Part shown: positions 22,437 to 34,800 of the stretch, in pieces
Layout: each line of letters opens with the position of its first letter
How positions within the stretch are numbered: position 1 is the first letter of the stretch
DNA from: Thunnus maccoyii
Taxonomy: Eukaryota > Chordata > Actinopteri > Scombriformes > Scombridae
Assembly: GCF_910596095.1 (NCBI RefSeq)
Contig: NC_056534.1
Coordinates: 7,064,490-7,128,489, forward strand
Direction of reading: 5' to 3'
DNA: 64,000 bases
The notes under the pieces: generated by a model
Seen by the model: the letters and a program-made list of their open reading frames with translations, nothing else
What the model was told of the DNA's origin: nothing
Databases searched by the model: none
Program-made: the position numbers and the translations under genes

Positions 22437-25400
22437 ATGGTAAGTGGTATAAAAAGCTCAGGACATTTCTTTTTCTCTACATGTCTCTACATGATTCATT
22501 GTTTGATTGATTGAGTTTGTTTTCTCTAATAATGATGACCTGTTCCACTGTCACAGAAAGGAATTCCTTATCTTATAACTCCTTATCATTGTTGTGTCAC
22601 TAAACAAACCTAAGATCAAGAATGTTTTTACCCCTTTTATCTAACTTTTATAGTCATTATGTCCTTTTAATATGTAATGTAACACATGCATTTGTGAGAA
22701 TTATCTTTATGTCAGGTTTATGGACTTTTCATCATCTTAAAACAATTATATACACATTTCATATTTTAGAGACTGGATTTTTGTTGGATTAGGATTTTTG
22801 TTTAGAACTTTTGGAGAATTTTTGACAGAGTGATTAACAGTGATGGAGCAGTTTTTGTAAAGGTTATGGTGCCTTAAATTAACATCAATGGAAAGGTGAG
22901 AAATAGCTTGAAAGCATTAAAATCTATTTTTGTAGATGTAGTTTCTTTTACTGAGCGTTTTAGCATCTACAGTTATTTTGGAGAGGTATGTAGACCACAA
23001 CCAAAGCTGAGCAAAAAATCTAAAATTTCTGTATATCTAAGCTTGGTCAGGAAATGTTTCATACTCATTTACATGAAGTAAGACCTTTCAACGTGCTCAA
23101 AAAGACTCAGTAGTTAACTCGGTCACCTTATAATAAAAGGTCCAGAGTCTCTTTGTGTTGAGATTGTAGATTCTTCTGGCCCCTGAACTGAAGGGGATTT
23201 CTTAGATGCTTCCCATTGCTCCTAAATAGTTCGGATGACTCTAATCCCCAAAGGGATTGATTTTAAAACTGAACTTAATTATTATCCAACACCTAGCTCT
23301 GTGCAGTCAATCATAAACCAGTGCTGATCTGATATAGGGGGTTTGACTTTAAAGGATGCATTCATAGCATGAGGTATCTATAAGTGTGGTATATAGGATG
23401 CTGAAGTTCATGAATAACTATCAGGTAGCTGTTAGCATATTGATAGGAAGGACAATAATGAATGGAATTTATCGCTTTTTTGATTAGGGAAACAGGGTCA
23501 TTGGCTTTTGAAGGAAATTCTTAATATACCACAGCAAGAAGTGCAAACATTTGAAATCAATCTTAAGTGTGTTATTATGTTTGTTAGTCATTTTTTCTCT
23601 GTAATTCTGATATAAGCAGGGACACCCACATGCTGTAGTAAGGTGTGGTGAATGCAGACAGTCCCTGATGGGGGGCCTCTTTATGGTTTTACTGTCTCCA
23701 CATGATCACATGTCGATGAACAAATGCAGCGCCTTCCTGTTTCAGTACTTTTACAACCATGGGTACACTGTTCCGACCTGGTTGATTATAAACAGCGAAG
23801 ATAAGAACACCTCTTCATCATCGATTCTCTAACTACAGGGCTTCATTTGTTTCAGATGTGCTCTGAATTGAATAATCTTCCGTTTGAAATTGATATGTGC
23901 CTTTGCGCTCCAATGTCACCAACAAAATGGACTGTTTTCTTAATGCGGAAAGATGAAAATAAGTCCTGCATCTTGAAATCTTCATGTCTCCTCCAAGAAT
24001 GGTGGTCCCACCCAAAGAGAAAAAGTTATTTTAGTTAAGACTCATTCATCCATTCAAACTCGTTCTCTTATTCCTCTTCATCCTTTACAGAGAGTCACAA
24101 ACATGTCATTCAAGGAGGGGCATGATTTCAAGATCCGCATCAAGCCCAAGGACGACTGTGCCTCGTAAGTCCTCATCATAATGCAAATCGGTTATCGAGT
24201 GCTGAAGTACTTTCAAGTTTAGATATTGATGCACATTCCATTACACTTAATCAAGAGGAAGTCGGCGTAGCATACTGAGAGATAAGTTAATGTTTTATCC
24301 ACTTGTTCCCTTTTTTCACTGTACTCTTTTCGGCCTCTCTGTCTGCCTCGACTGTAGCTTCACCGTCAACATTGGTCATGATTCGGAGAACATCGCGCTG
24401 CACTTCAACCCTCGTTTCGACTACGGCAATGACAGCAACGTCATCGTCTGCAACGCCATGTCTGGGGGATGCTGGGGTGAAGAGCAACGTGAGGAGAACT
24501 TCCCTTTCTCACGTGGGGATGAATGCAAGGTGTGCATTTCTTATAAGTGGAGAACCATTAAGTCATGAACATTTAGATACAAATCTAGTTTAGATGATGT
24601 AGATTTTGAGACTTTTATACAAACACCCCAGGGTTTTTACTTTATAATGAGACAAAATGCTAAAACAGAAGTGCAAGAAGCAGCAAAATCTAAAACCATA
24701 AACTACTGAGCCACCATACCAGACCACAAGAAAGGTTGTATCAGTAAAACAGCTGAGTATACTGAATTGAGGCAGGGTGTGTCTTGTTGATTATCATTTC
24801 AACTTTTAACTTGTAAGAGGAAGAATGTGTTATTTGTTCTCTTAAACCGTCATAAAGTCTTACTCTAAAGCCAGTTTGCTTTGCTTAATTCAAGAGAAAA
24901 AATGAAAATACACACAATCATCATGCCTCGATATTCCAGAAATGTAGATAATAAAGATAACTGTGGCAAAAGATATAATGCATCCTCACATGCCTGTAAG
25001 GATTTACATCACACTCTGCAAATTCTTAAATGCAAACACATAATTTCAGTTATCATAGCTCTTTTTCATTCATTGGTTTAGACGCTCAAACGGTTCAAAC
25101 GCTCAAAGCTGCTTTTGGGTGTTATCATATAGTTCACACACTACCTGCCGTTTTTGCAGACCCTTGGCAAAGTACTTTTGCAGTATTTATCACAGTCGTT
25201 CGGCTCAAGCTCAGATTTCACCATACGTAAATTATTAGTGGGATTAGCATCTGTGCTGTAACACTGTTGGGTCAACAGACACTGAGCTTTACAGTCATGA
25301 AAGGGTTTATAGGCTCATAAAATGTAATAAACACTAAGAAAGATAGAGTCACCTCACCTAGATAACACTGGAGCATACAGTAGTTCTGTGTACATATTCT

Positions 25401-25638
25401 CCTCTACTGGTGTCACTATAATATAATGTTAACAAACTTGTTAAATTGTTTCTTTTCTCCTTCTCCTTCTTTTTTTTTGGTCTTCCCTCAGTTTTACATT
25501 AACTTCAACAATGAGCAGTTTTACATCAAGCTTCCTGACGGCTCCATGATGAACTTCCCCAACCGACTAGCGGAAGTCAAGTACAAATTCTTTGAAATCA
25601 GCGGTGACGCAAAGGTCGTCGGCATCAAGATCAAGTAG
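22437..25638 (+). CDS. lgals2: Prototype galectin (beta-galactoside-binding lectin), complete
   Basis: Four coding exons join to 396 nt (131 aa): 22437-22439, 24091-24164, 24358-24529, 25492-25638. The first holds only the ATG, followed directly by a GTAAGT donor; the second contributes RVTNMSF, so the internal Met6 could be an alternative start. The single carbohydrate-recognition domain keeps all eight usual sugar-contact residues: H41, N43 and R45 in HFNPRF; V56 and N58 in VIVCN; W65, E68 and R70 in WGEEQR. It also has the LPDG and FPNRL strand motifs. No signal peptide is present, as usual for galectins. Family knowledge: a soluble, often dimeric lectin secreted by a non-classical route and binding cell-surface glycans. 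Sequence pattern and length fit the fish lgals1/lgals2/congerin group; lgals2 is preferred for the KNMSF-like N-terminus, but the exact orthologue is uncertain. Confidence 0.93.
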
Positions 25639-25891
25639 AGGCCCACCGCTTCACGACCCTTGATCTGTCCACTTTTTGTTTTTGCTATAAGGTGGTCCAT
25701 TTTACACTACTGAACCCAGGACTGATTATGCATCTTTGCTCCACCCAAAGCTTGTGAAAAATAGAACCAAACATTTAGTATTGATGTTGTAGTGTGAGGA
25801 ATTGGCCTAAAGAGGGAGCCACAGCTCATCTTATCTCACTGTGCTGTCTTAACATCTCATCAGTCACTGGGTTTCATGAATACTGTGAAAA

Positions 25892-25897
25892 AATAAA
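25892..25897 (+). other. lgals2: Galectin polyadenylation signal
   Basis: AATAAA lies 254 bp after the galectin stop codon, followed by a T/GT-rich stretch (GGACTCCTTTTGTTGTT), a standard arrangement for 3'-end formation. Confidence 0.7.
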
Positions 25898-26504
25898 GTC
25901 TCTTTTCCTCATAAAAGTGGACTCCTTTTGTTGTTATGCAATGGATTTAAATACCTCTCTGTCTGCTTCTCTCTATTTTCATCCCTCACTCTCTGACATA
26001 CATAGATACAACGCACCATTCACAATCTCCAATTTATGTCCAAGTCTTACTTGACCATTGCTGTATGTTCGTTTAACTCTGTGCAACATTCATGAGACAC
26101 AGACATGACATACGAGGGAATTAAACACAGCTACTATCTATATTTGTGTCTTTATCAGTTATAATATGTGTATTTGTGTGTGCAAATGTCTTTTTCTGTC
26201 ACTTTTAATTCGGCTCACCTCAGCTTATAAATCAGGATTCTGGTGCACCTTCAGTTGAGGTGTTCAGGGAGGATAGTGAGCAATGTTCATTCAAAATTCA
26301 TTGTGAGCAAAACATAAAGTAATGAAAAAAATGCCTGTTTAAAAGCATGTGGAAAGAGATAAACATTTAGGAGGATTAAAACTACCATTAATGAAGTAGT
26401 TACAGTTAGATAGTGTGTCTTTTTCATGGCAAGATAGCACATTTTATATGATAAAGTCAGCTGTGAGTAAAGATGACAGCAGATGATGACTTAATTAACC
26501 GTAG

Positions 26505-26727
26505 CCTCTATTAGCAGCAGGTAGGGCAGGTTGTCCTCAGATCACAGGGTTAGTGATTCAATCCAGCTCCGTCTTTCCATATGCTGGAGTGCCTGAGTGC
26601 TCCCTATGGTTAGGCCGGTCCCTTGCATGATGGCTTGCTGCCTTTTGTGTGTGTGTGTGTGTTTGTGTGAATGAGATGCAAATTGTAAAGTACTTTGGAT
26701 AAAAGTGCTATAAACATAATCCACTTC
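26505..26727 (+). mobile_element. tRNA-derived SINE
   Basis: A B-box-like GGTTAGTGATTCAATCC at about 26549-26565 is followed by a body with GTGCTCCCTATGGTTAGGCC, a GT microsatellite at 26647-26661, and the tail TTGTAAAGTACTTTGGATAA that is characteristic of fish tRNA-SINEs whose 3' ends resemble L2-type LINEs. The 5' tRNA head is degenerate. Confidence 0.7.
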
Positions 26728-27860
26728 ATTCTGCATAAGCAATCCGGGTGTCTGTGGTATTGTTTATTTTCATACGCAAGTCTGTTCATTAGGGTGACTT
26801 GTTACAATTGGTATGAGACACTGGCCACACAGGAAAATATAATTAACAAAAAGAAAGAAATAAGGAAAGAAAAAAAAAAGAGAACCGAGCTGCAAATCAG
26901 AATTATGTTACAGAGTGAACTTGGCATCAACCGGACTGTCATGATAGAGCAGATAATAGAGGATAAAAAAAAAAAACAGGATAATGGAGAAGGAGGGACA
27001 ATATACGACAGAGTTGAGATGAAGTACGTTCTTACGGAGACAATTTACAGGAGGACTCAAAAAAGCTGTGGCCTGAGGCTGAGGAATGTGGCACGATGCA
27101 ACCACATTCCCTGTAAGGAGATGAAATATTCTTTACGTGTGTGTGTGTATGTGGCAAATAGGCAAAAATTGAAGCAGTTTTTTTTTTTTTACATTTGATT
27201 CCTTTGTCCAACTATTAGAATGAAAATGTGACATTTGTACAAGTGGCTGACACAGTCTGTGTTTTAATATTGCAACAGCTTAATGTCTGATTCAGCTTTT
27301 TTTCTTATTTGACAGCAATTGCAAAGACATTGATTGATGTGTTGAATTCTTGCGATCAGTATTTCTTACCCTTGAACCCAAATATCAGTAGCTTAAACAT
27401 TCTATTAAACATGTATTTGATATGATTTACATAATATTTGATACAAATATATCAAAATGATATCATCAGTGTCAGGAGGGCAGAACTGGAGACTGTTAGA
27501 CAGGCAGAACTTTTACATGTGGGGATAAATGTTAAATTATATCAAGAACACAAATCAAATATGATCATGATCATGTTAGCAAACATTCACCTGCAGTGCA
27601 GAATTTCTCCGAATACTTTAAAACTCTGGCTACCCTGCTCTGAGCAGGAAAGGTCTAACATCACACAACATACTGTACATTTGCAGCATATACATACGTA
27701 GTTTGCAGTAAGTGCTACTTCAGATAACAAGTGTCTCACAAATATGACATTTTTCAGTTTTGTATAAAATTACTATAACAAAAAAAATCTCTTCCAGGCT
27801 GATGAGTCAACAACATTTTCTTATCCAAATGTGTCTGTTCAATAATCATTTATTAATCCT
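26728..27860. other. Convergent spacer between galectin and receptor genes
   Basis: No gene was recognised. The left part is purine-rich on the plus strand (26845-27010). The right part probably includes the 3' UTR of the minus-strand receptor. An AATAAA on the minus strand lies only 7 bp beyond the receptor stop, too close to be the likely signal. Confidence 0.35.
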
Positions 27861-28940
27861 CTACAGGTCGTGCAGGGGCGTGCTTACAGCAGACCCGGGG
27901 TCAGCCCTGCTTGACCCCACGGACTGACCTTTCTGGGCCAAGTAATCTTTATAGTTCCGGGTCAGAAGAGTGTAAAGAAATGGATTGATACAGCTGTTCC
28001 CATAGGTCAGACATGTGACAAAGAAATTCACGTAATTGTGAGCAGCAGGAGACAGAGCCTTGAGAGAGTCTGGAGAGAATAGTTTGGCTAGCTGCCATCC
28101 CCAGAAAGGTAAGAAACAAGCCCAGTAGGCAACTACGATGCTAAAGATCATCGATACAACTTTTTGTTTAAGTCCTCTCCTCCGGACAGAGCGGCTGCTA
28201 CCTCCTAAACTGGCCTGTGCAGCCCAGTAGCGCCTGGCTAGCCCCGCATATAGCCCAACGATGACCAATCCAGGAGCTAAAACACTTGTTAGAAACAGGA
28301 CGGTGATATAAGCCTTAAAGGCCTCAGGGGTCCAGGTAGGGAAGCAGATCCTCTTAACCAAACCAGCTGCAGTTGGTTTTCCCTCCCTGAGTCGGATCAT
28401 CACCATCATGGGAAGCGTCAGCACAAATGCTAACCCCCAGATAATCCCTGCAACTAGCTTTCGTTTGCGGGACGAGGACCTGCGCGCGCTGAAGGGCCTG
28501 GCCACGGCGCGGTAGCGTTCCAGGCTCATAGCAACCAAAATGAAGACACTGGCGTGCATGGTGAGGAGGTCGAGACTTAGCAGGATGCGACAGCCAGCCT
28601 CGCCAAACAGCCAGTCATGGGCGAAGTAGGTGCAAACCACAAAGGGGATGGTGGAAAGGTAGAGCAGGTCAGCCAGAGCCAAATTAATGATATATACGTA
28701 CATGGAGCCTGTTCGGCGCAGAGCGGCTGAGCGTGTAATCACGAGGGTGTACGTGTTTCCAGCCACACCCAAGGCACACATAATCATTAGTGTGGCACCA
28801 AGCAGGGATGTCACCCAAAGGCCCCCACTGCTTCCACCACCACCACCACCACCACTCTCTTGGGATGCTCCATCTCCAGCCCCTGGGCTCAGGACAAGTC
28901 CCAGCTGTGGACCGATGGTGGCATTAGGAGTGCAGTTCAT
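27861..28940 (-). CDS. uts2r: Urotensin-II receptor paralogue (class A GPCR), complete
   Basis: A single exon encodes 359 aa. The ATG at 28940 is the first in-frame Met after an in-frame TGA at 28962-28964. Seven membrane segments lie roughly at 44-68, 80-104, 117-139, 161-183, 210-233, 260-284 and 302-325. Landmarks: GN62 in TM1, LALAD91 in TM2, C117 and C199 for the extracellular disulfide, D124 in SLDLLTMHAS (the ligand-contact position 3.32), ERY 141-143, W168, P223, CFLP before P278 in TM6, and NPFLY 319-323 followed by TLLTRNYKDYL, a hallmark of UTS2R. Two N-glycosylation sequons (NCT at 2, NAT at 6) and a seven-glycine run lie in the extracellular N-terminus. Family knowledge: binds urotensin II and related peptides and couples mainly to Gq. 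Teleosts carry several UTS2R subtypes; I cannot say which this is. Somatostatin receptors are the nearest alternative but fit less well. Confidence 0.92.
   Translation of the reverse strand: MNCTPNATIGPQLGLVLSPGAGDGASQESGGGGGGGSSGGLWVTSLLGATLMIMCALGVAGNTYTLVITRSAALRRTGSMYVYIINLALADLLYLSTIPFVVCTYFAHDWLFGEAGCRILLSLDLLTMHASVFILVAMSLERYRAVARPFSARRSSSRKRKLVAGIIWGLAFVLTLPMMVMIRLREGKPTAAGLVKRICFPTWTPEAFKAYITVLFLTSVLAPGLVIVGLYAGLARRYWAAQASLGGSSRSVRRRGLKQKVVSMIFSIVVAYWACFLPFWGWQLAKLFSPDSLKALSPAAHNYVNFFVTCLTYGNSCINPFLYTLLTRNYKDYLAQKGQSVGSSRADPGSAVSTPLHDL
28834..28854. repeat. (CCA)7 trinucleotide repeat inside receptor coding sequence
   Basis: On the coding strand this is (TGG)7 read as GGT codons, giving most of the poly-glycine run in the receptor N-terminus. 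The run is a perfect triplet repeat and so prone to length change without frameshift. Confidence 0.9.
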
Positions 28941-28964
28941 TTCAGGTTCACAGATCAAAGGTCA

Positions 28965-30651
28965 GAGGTCAGGCTCCAGTGTTTGAGAGCCAATTTACAC
29001 AAAGCTCTTTGACGGTTGTCTTGCATTAAATTGGTGGAAGCATTTCACACTGTCAGCTAGTGAAAGGAAGCATTAAATGAAGATGGAAAGTGCATTTATA
29101 GACAGTCAAACATTTTTGCACATCTCACATGATCCAGATTTTGAAGGAACTCGTAAATTGTTCAAGCTAAAAAAAAAACAGAAAATGTCATTGGTCGAAA
29201 GAGCAGGAATGACAACAACAACAGCAGCTTCAATGATTAAAGAGCTCCTTGTGGTTTGCGGTGCTTATTCCCAAATATATGGTCCTCCACTGAGCCATGA
29301 TCCCATATTTCTCCAAAGTCGACACAGCAGAACAGACTTCAGCAAAGATTTAAGCCATCAAGAAACCTCAGGCATGAGAGATGTTCTCAGTTACAGAGTA
29401 CAGGGATTTCTCTGTTGGGCTTAGGGCTGAAGCAGATCTGACACGGGTCATTTGGGAGCAGCAGGGTATCACAGCGAGTCAGGACACTGCCTCTCAATTC
29501 GACAAGCTGTGTTCAAAATCTGTGATCGCCAGCTCCTACAGTGCCAAGGTGTACTTGAGCAACCCTTCAGTCGCTGGTATCTCCAGAGAGTCTCGCTGTA
29601 AGGATGAGACATTTATAATGTCCCTTTAAATACATGACAGGGTCAAAAGCTGGTCTCCCTTTCTCCATCAGCATGGTGTCTTGAGTATATGTTGTAGGGC
29701 TGAATCAACAGCTGCTCTGTATCCTTTCTTCTACGTTTCTACCTGGTTGTAGGCACTCGCAGTATTAAAGTACAGATCTTTTGTTGTCTTCAAATCATCC
29801 ATGTTGATGCTTCCCTGCAGACACAGATTTGCTTCGATGGCAGGTAGACCTTTAGTTTCCTCATTGGATCTTCAGCATTCATTTGTCTCAGTTTTGATTA
29901 CGAGACTGTTGTATCTGTTCCTGGTCACAGTCCTTTCCCTCCTGTTCTCTCAATGTCCTCCCTCTTTCTCACCAGGGTGAAAAACTAGCATGGGCCTATA
30001 GATTTATGAGGTATTCCTCTCGACCTCAACCTGCTATCTCTAAGCACCAAGGTGTAGTTTTAGACACCAAGAAATCGTTGGCATGGACATGTTCACAACC
30101 ACACAGACAAAGACATGTATAACAACCAAACACACCATACATATGCACGAGCAATGTGTGATTATTGCTGGAAAAAGGTGTGTATTTATTCATTCTGCAC
30201 GTAATCTCTTCCTTTTTCAGAAGTTATTTAAATCTTCAATACTTTCAAAAACAAAATGGATTAATCTGCTTTCTGCATGAATTATAAGGCGTATTTCAGC
30301 ATCAGTTTCTGATTAATTTTACCCTTCACACATTTCACATTGTTCTCTAAAGCTTCTTACTGGTTTTTTTATGCTTTCTGCCTCTGCAATAATTCCAAGT
30401 TGGCAGCTCATTGCTACAGAATTTAAGTTGATAGCTTAGGAAATCTGATGTTATGTTATTAAAGTTATTAAAGTTTTTTTTTTGGAAATGCACTTTATGG
30501 GCTCAGGATGACACTTTCTGTTTTAATAACTCTCTTTCAGTTTTATATTTGAAGAGGGTGATAATATAAACAGCAACTTTAAGTATGATTTAATACCAAT
30601 GAATTCACACACACTCATTTGTACAGAGAATCAACATTCAGAAGAAATATT
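28965..30651. other. Upstream region of the receptor gene and downstream flank of adap1
   Basis: No coding exon was found. The receptor's promoter and any 5'-UTR exons must lie here or further right, but no convincing TATA box or splice donor could be assigned. The stretch is of average composition, without clear transposon ends. Confidence 0.35.
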
Positions 30652-30657
30652 TTTATT
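30652..30657 (-). other. adap1: Candidate adap1 polyadenylation signal
   Basis: TTTATT on the plus strand reads AATAAA on the minus strand, about 1.2 kb beyond the adap1 stop codon. It would give a 3' UTR covering about 30640-31883. The choice among several possible signals is uncertain. Confidence 0.3.
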
Positions 30658-31883
30658 TGTGATCACTGATTCATGTGCTATCATTCAGCCATGGACAAAC
30701 ACAGACATGCTTTTTAAAAAAAATATATGATACCAAACCAAAATAAAACGTGAGTACCTCTTTAAACACAAAAAAAGAGAAAAAGAAAAAACAAAAAAAT
30801 GCTACTAAAATGTATCAATTTGTCAACTATCTGTAAAAATGAGAAAAAACTAACTTATCATTAGAATTATTGTTTGTTTTCAACAGACTTGGTATATGTG
30901 CTGTGTATTTGTTTCACAAGGAGGCACTGTTGCACCATCTGATGGCTTGCAGTGTGTCCAGATTTTTTTATCTCAACGCATTTACACATCTCCTCTATTG
31001 TCTTTCAAGTACAGCCTCACATATCTCAAAAACTACACACAAAATCAACATCTGCATGTCCCTTAACATAAACACAAAATCATAAATGATATGTTGAATT
31101 CATGATATAACTGTACAGGTAGTGTGTCTGAAGATATTACTTTGGAAATTAAAAGTAAAGCAAATTCTCTTTTTGAACTTTTGGATTGAAACAGCACAAT
31201 AAACAACAGATTACAGCTGTAGCCCAGGAACTCGACTGCAATAATCTCACTGAATATAAATGTTTTTTTGTCATGAAAGTAGTTTAAAAGTATGAATCTA
31301 TCACATATACAATTGTTTTCTATCCTGTTGATGATCTGTAGCTGTCACCTCATTAGTGTTAACCAGTCTTGGAAATAAAATACTTGATACAAGGCACATC
31401 TCACTTTCTCACAAATAACTCTCTTAAATCTTGCATTGAATATTTCATAATTACAGAAATTCTGGCCACATTTAAACCAATTATCACACAGGAAGGATTA
31501 TGTTTCTACATTTCCTTAGTTAGGTAACAAGGATTATATGTCACCAATTTAAAAAAACAAAAAAAACAACATGATAATAAAAAAACTTACTGATTATCAT
31601 TGTCACATTTTAGTATTTTTTTCCACAGATATTTTTTTGTATTTACCAGTGATTGTGGCTTTGGTCCGCATGCATTATCAGACAGCACATTCCAGTCCCT
31701 ATTTTGGATAATTAGCCAAAAAGTTCCAGTCTGACCATTTTGGTGATGATGGTCAAATCGCATTCCTTTGCCTGCATCTTTAACAAAAGCACTGAAGGAG
31801 GCGGTGATGGAGCTGTTGGTTTCCTGTGTCAGATTGGAGAAGGACTGAGAGGAGATGAGATGATCCCACGGGCCGCTGCTCCA

Positions 31884-34800
31884 TCAATGCCTGTGCTTGA
31901 ACAAGGCTTCCACTTGAAAACACATGAAAGTCCAAAGTTAGACGCTCTGATACCCATGCAAATGATTTTGTAAGACTACCTCAATACAACCTGCATTTTC
32001 CTTAAGCTTTTCTCTTCTAACATTCATATTTATGACTCTTTTTATTACAGAAGTGTGGTCATCACAGTATATAAGAAATGTATCTGCAGGAGTGCACTTC
32101 TCTCTAACACAAGATGCAAAAGTAAAATGATCTACCATTTAATTAATTTTATAGCAAAAGTTTTAGACTTTTGGCCATGCCACAGTGGCATGGCTTTAAG
32201 GATGACAATGTGGGTTCAGTCAGTTGATCAGTCAGCAACTTTGTTTCAGGGTGAAATGTTTCAACAACTATTAGATGTATATTACCATAAAAGTTTATGC
32301 AGACATTTATCTTCAGAGAATCCTACTGACTCTGGTGATACCCTGGTATATCTTCTTGTGCCAGCGGGCGGTTGACATTTTTGCAACACAGTGAAATCTT
32401 GACAACTATTTGCAGGACTGCCATTAAATTTAATACAGGCATTCACGCTCCCCTTATGAATTGCAATGACTCTTAATGCCCTGACTTTTTATCTAGTGCC
32501 ATTATCAGGTAAAATAGTTCAGTTTATATCCAAATTTCTCCAAAACTAATGATATTTCCATCAGCCTCAGCGGTACTTTGTGTTCAGAGGTCATTTGCAT
32601 GTCACTAAAAGTTAGCATGCTAACATGCTAAACAGTTTTAGCCTGACAACCACAACCATTTTTAGATTTACTTAATCACAACTGCTAATTATCAAAAACA
32701 AACTATGGACCTCAGCTTTTATCCACCTTACAACTGGGTTTTCTTTACATATATGACCTCACAGAGCCACCAGCGTGGTTATGTTAGATTACATTTACAA
32801 GTACCTGCGAGTTACAACAATGTAACTTGGTATAGAAATAAAAGTGAATTATGACCCTGTTGGCTTTATGCAAACAAAAGCTTGTCCTCCAGAGCTATTA
32901 GTTACTGGAGCAGCTCACTGGTCAGTAATGAATAGTTTGGTTTGGAAATTAACAAGAGTAAATGTCTGTGACTCATGAAAGATGCTGAAAGGGCATGCAA
33001 AGCTTTCTTTAAAAAACAATTGTTAATATAGCTACTGAAATTTCTTATTATTTATTCCATGGTGTCCCTGTGGGCCAGAGCAGCTATTTGATGCGAAGCT
33101 TTCAAAATAATAGCAGCCACTTACAAAAGAAGTAATCAGCAGCTCAGCCACTTAAAAAAGTAGCAATCAGCTGCTCATTATAAAGGCTAATGGCTAATAC
33201 ATATTTAATAACATTCAAAAGTTCTGAATTCTTACTTGTATACTCCTGAGGGGACATCGGAGCACTTATGACATCATTGAAGTGTTTCAGCCAATCCTGT
33301 TGTTCGCTCTCTGCCTCGCAAGTAAACAGGAAGCAACGGTCAGGTGTTACTATGGTGATACCGTATTGCCAGGCGCCGTTGCAATGGGTGCCAGCGGGCA
33401 AGCCGGGGGAGGCGCTGTAACCGTGGTCCTTGTTCCCCAAGAACACTTCGCCTTTAGCGAAGGCGTCCTTCATGACGGAGGGAAAATGAAAGAATGAGGG
33501 TTAAACTATAGAGTGTATCATGACATTAATGTTACTGCTGTATGTTAGCATGTTGAATTCCTATAAATTTATTATATTTAATGAGTAAATCAATTATGTT
33601 ACTGTTCCAAATGTCTGCTAAAGGCTGAATAGATTGAACAACTGAACTGATACATGACAAATGAAGTGGTTTATTCTACTAATTTATCCATTAACAGAGG
33701 ACACCAATGACACCATACTGGTTTAATGACTATTAGGCAGAACATAAGATAAACTGTGTGAGAGGGTAAAAGCAAATGTGAGAAGTACAATAAGCTAAAC
33801 AAATTTCTGAATTATGGAACTAAAAAAATAAACAGTCAGCAGTTAAGTGTTACTCTAATGTTCCAAACAGCTGTTGTTGTGTTTGTTTGCTAAGTAGTGA
33901 GAGCCGGCTAATAAAACTGATGTATCCATGAGATCCACTACTAATACTAAACTTCTAGTCAGCTTGTAAGCAAATCAGATGTGTTTACAGTGTCTATTAT
34001 GCCACATTCTGGTAATTTATAGGGTCTCTCATTGTCAAAAGTGGTTACCAAAGTGGGTGCATAAAGGATGGGCAAAGGGTGCTGCAAGATTAATTTCCGT
34101 TTTGATGTACATGTTGAATACAAGCAACTTGAAGAAAATTACTCGCATGCAGGTTTATGCCTGAAAATCTAAAATGTTTTTAGATTTTTGAATTTTATCT
34201 TTTGAATGGAATAAAACAAATTAGCATATTAGCATACATAATTTTCATTAATTGTTTTAGAAATATATTGATCTGCAAATCTGCACAGCAGCATAGTGTA
34301 AAACAGCTGACTTCTTTTTTTCCTGTGTGATTGAGTACAGGCCCACTATTTCAGTATACAGTATATGTCATATGCTTTACATCACTGTTCCTGTATTTGT
34401 TTTGCTAGGTTGTTAAATTCGTGAAATTTTTATAATATATACTGTATGTCATATAATAGGTATCCATGGTGTCATTTCTAATGGGAAAGGGTACATGTGT
34501 ATGTGTTGCTGATGTGGGTGCCATGACAGAAAAATCACTATGAAAGGGTGCCATGGTGTAACAAAGTTTCAGAGCCACTATCATGTTACGGTAAATAAAT
34601 CTCACTGTCTGTCGTAAGAGAGCATGAACAAACAACACTTATGAACACAAAGCACCATTGTAGATCTAACATGCATAGTTTCCTCATTGTCCAAGTGATC
34701 AAATTACGCTTTCTTTGAGCATCCTCCCCATATCCCCGGTCCACATTAAACTTCACTGCACTTCCTCGTCCTTTCATCTACCCGTTTTTCTTGATGAACA

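Noticed and set aside
26695..27198. 167-codon plus-strand frame
   Set aside because: It is Lys/Glu-rich from purine bias, overlaps the tail of a SINE, and shows no family motif.
28956..28958. TTG as start of the receptor
   Set aside because: Vertebrate genes rarely start at TTG; the first in-frame ATG is at 28940, after an in-frame stop at 28962-28964.
28687..28986. Plus-strand 99-codon frame opposite the receptor
   Set aside because: It is antisense shadow of a well-supported receptor gene, with a poly-Pro run from the CCA repeat.
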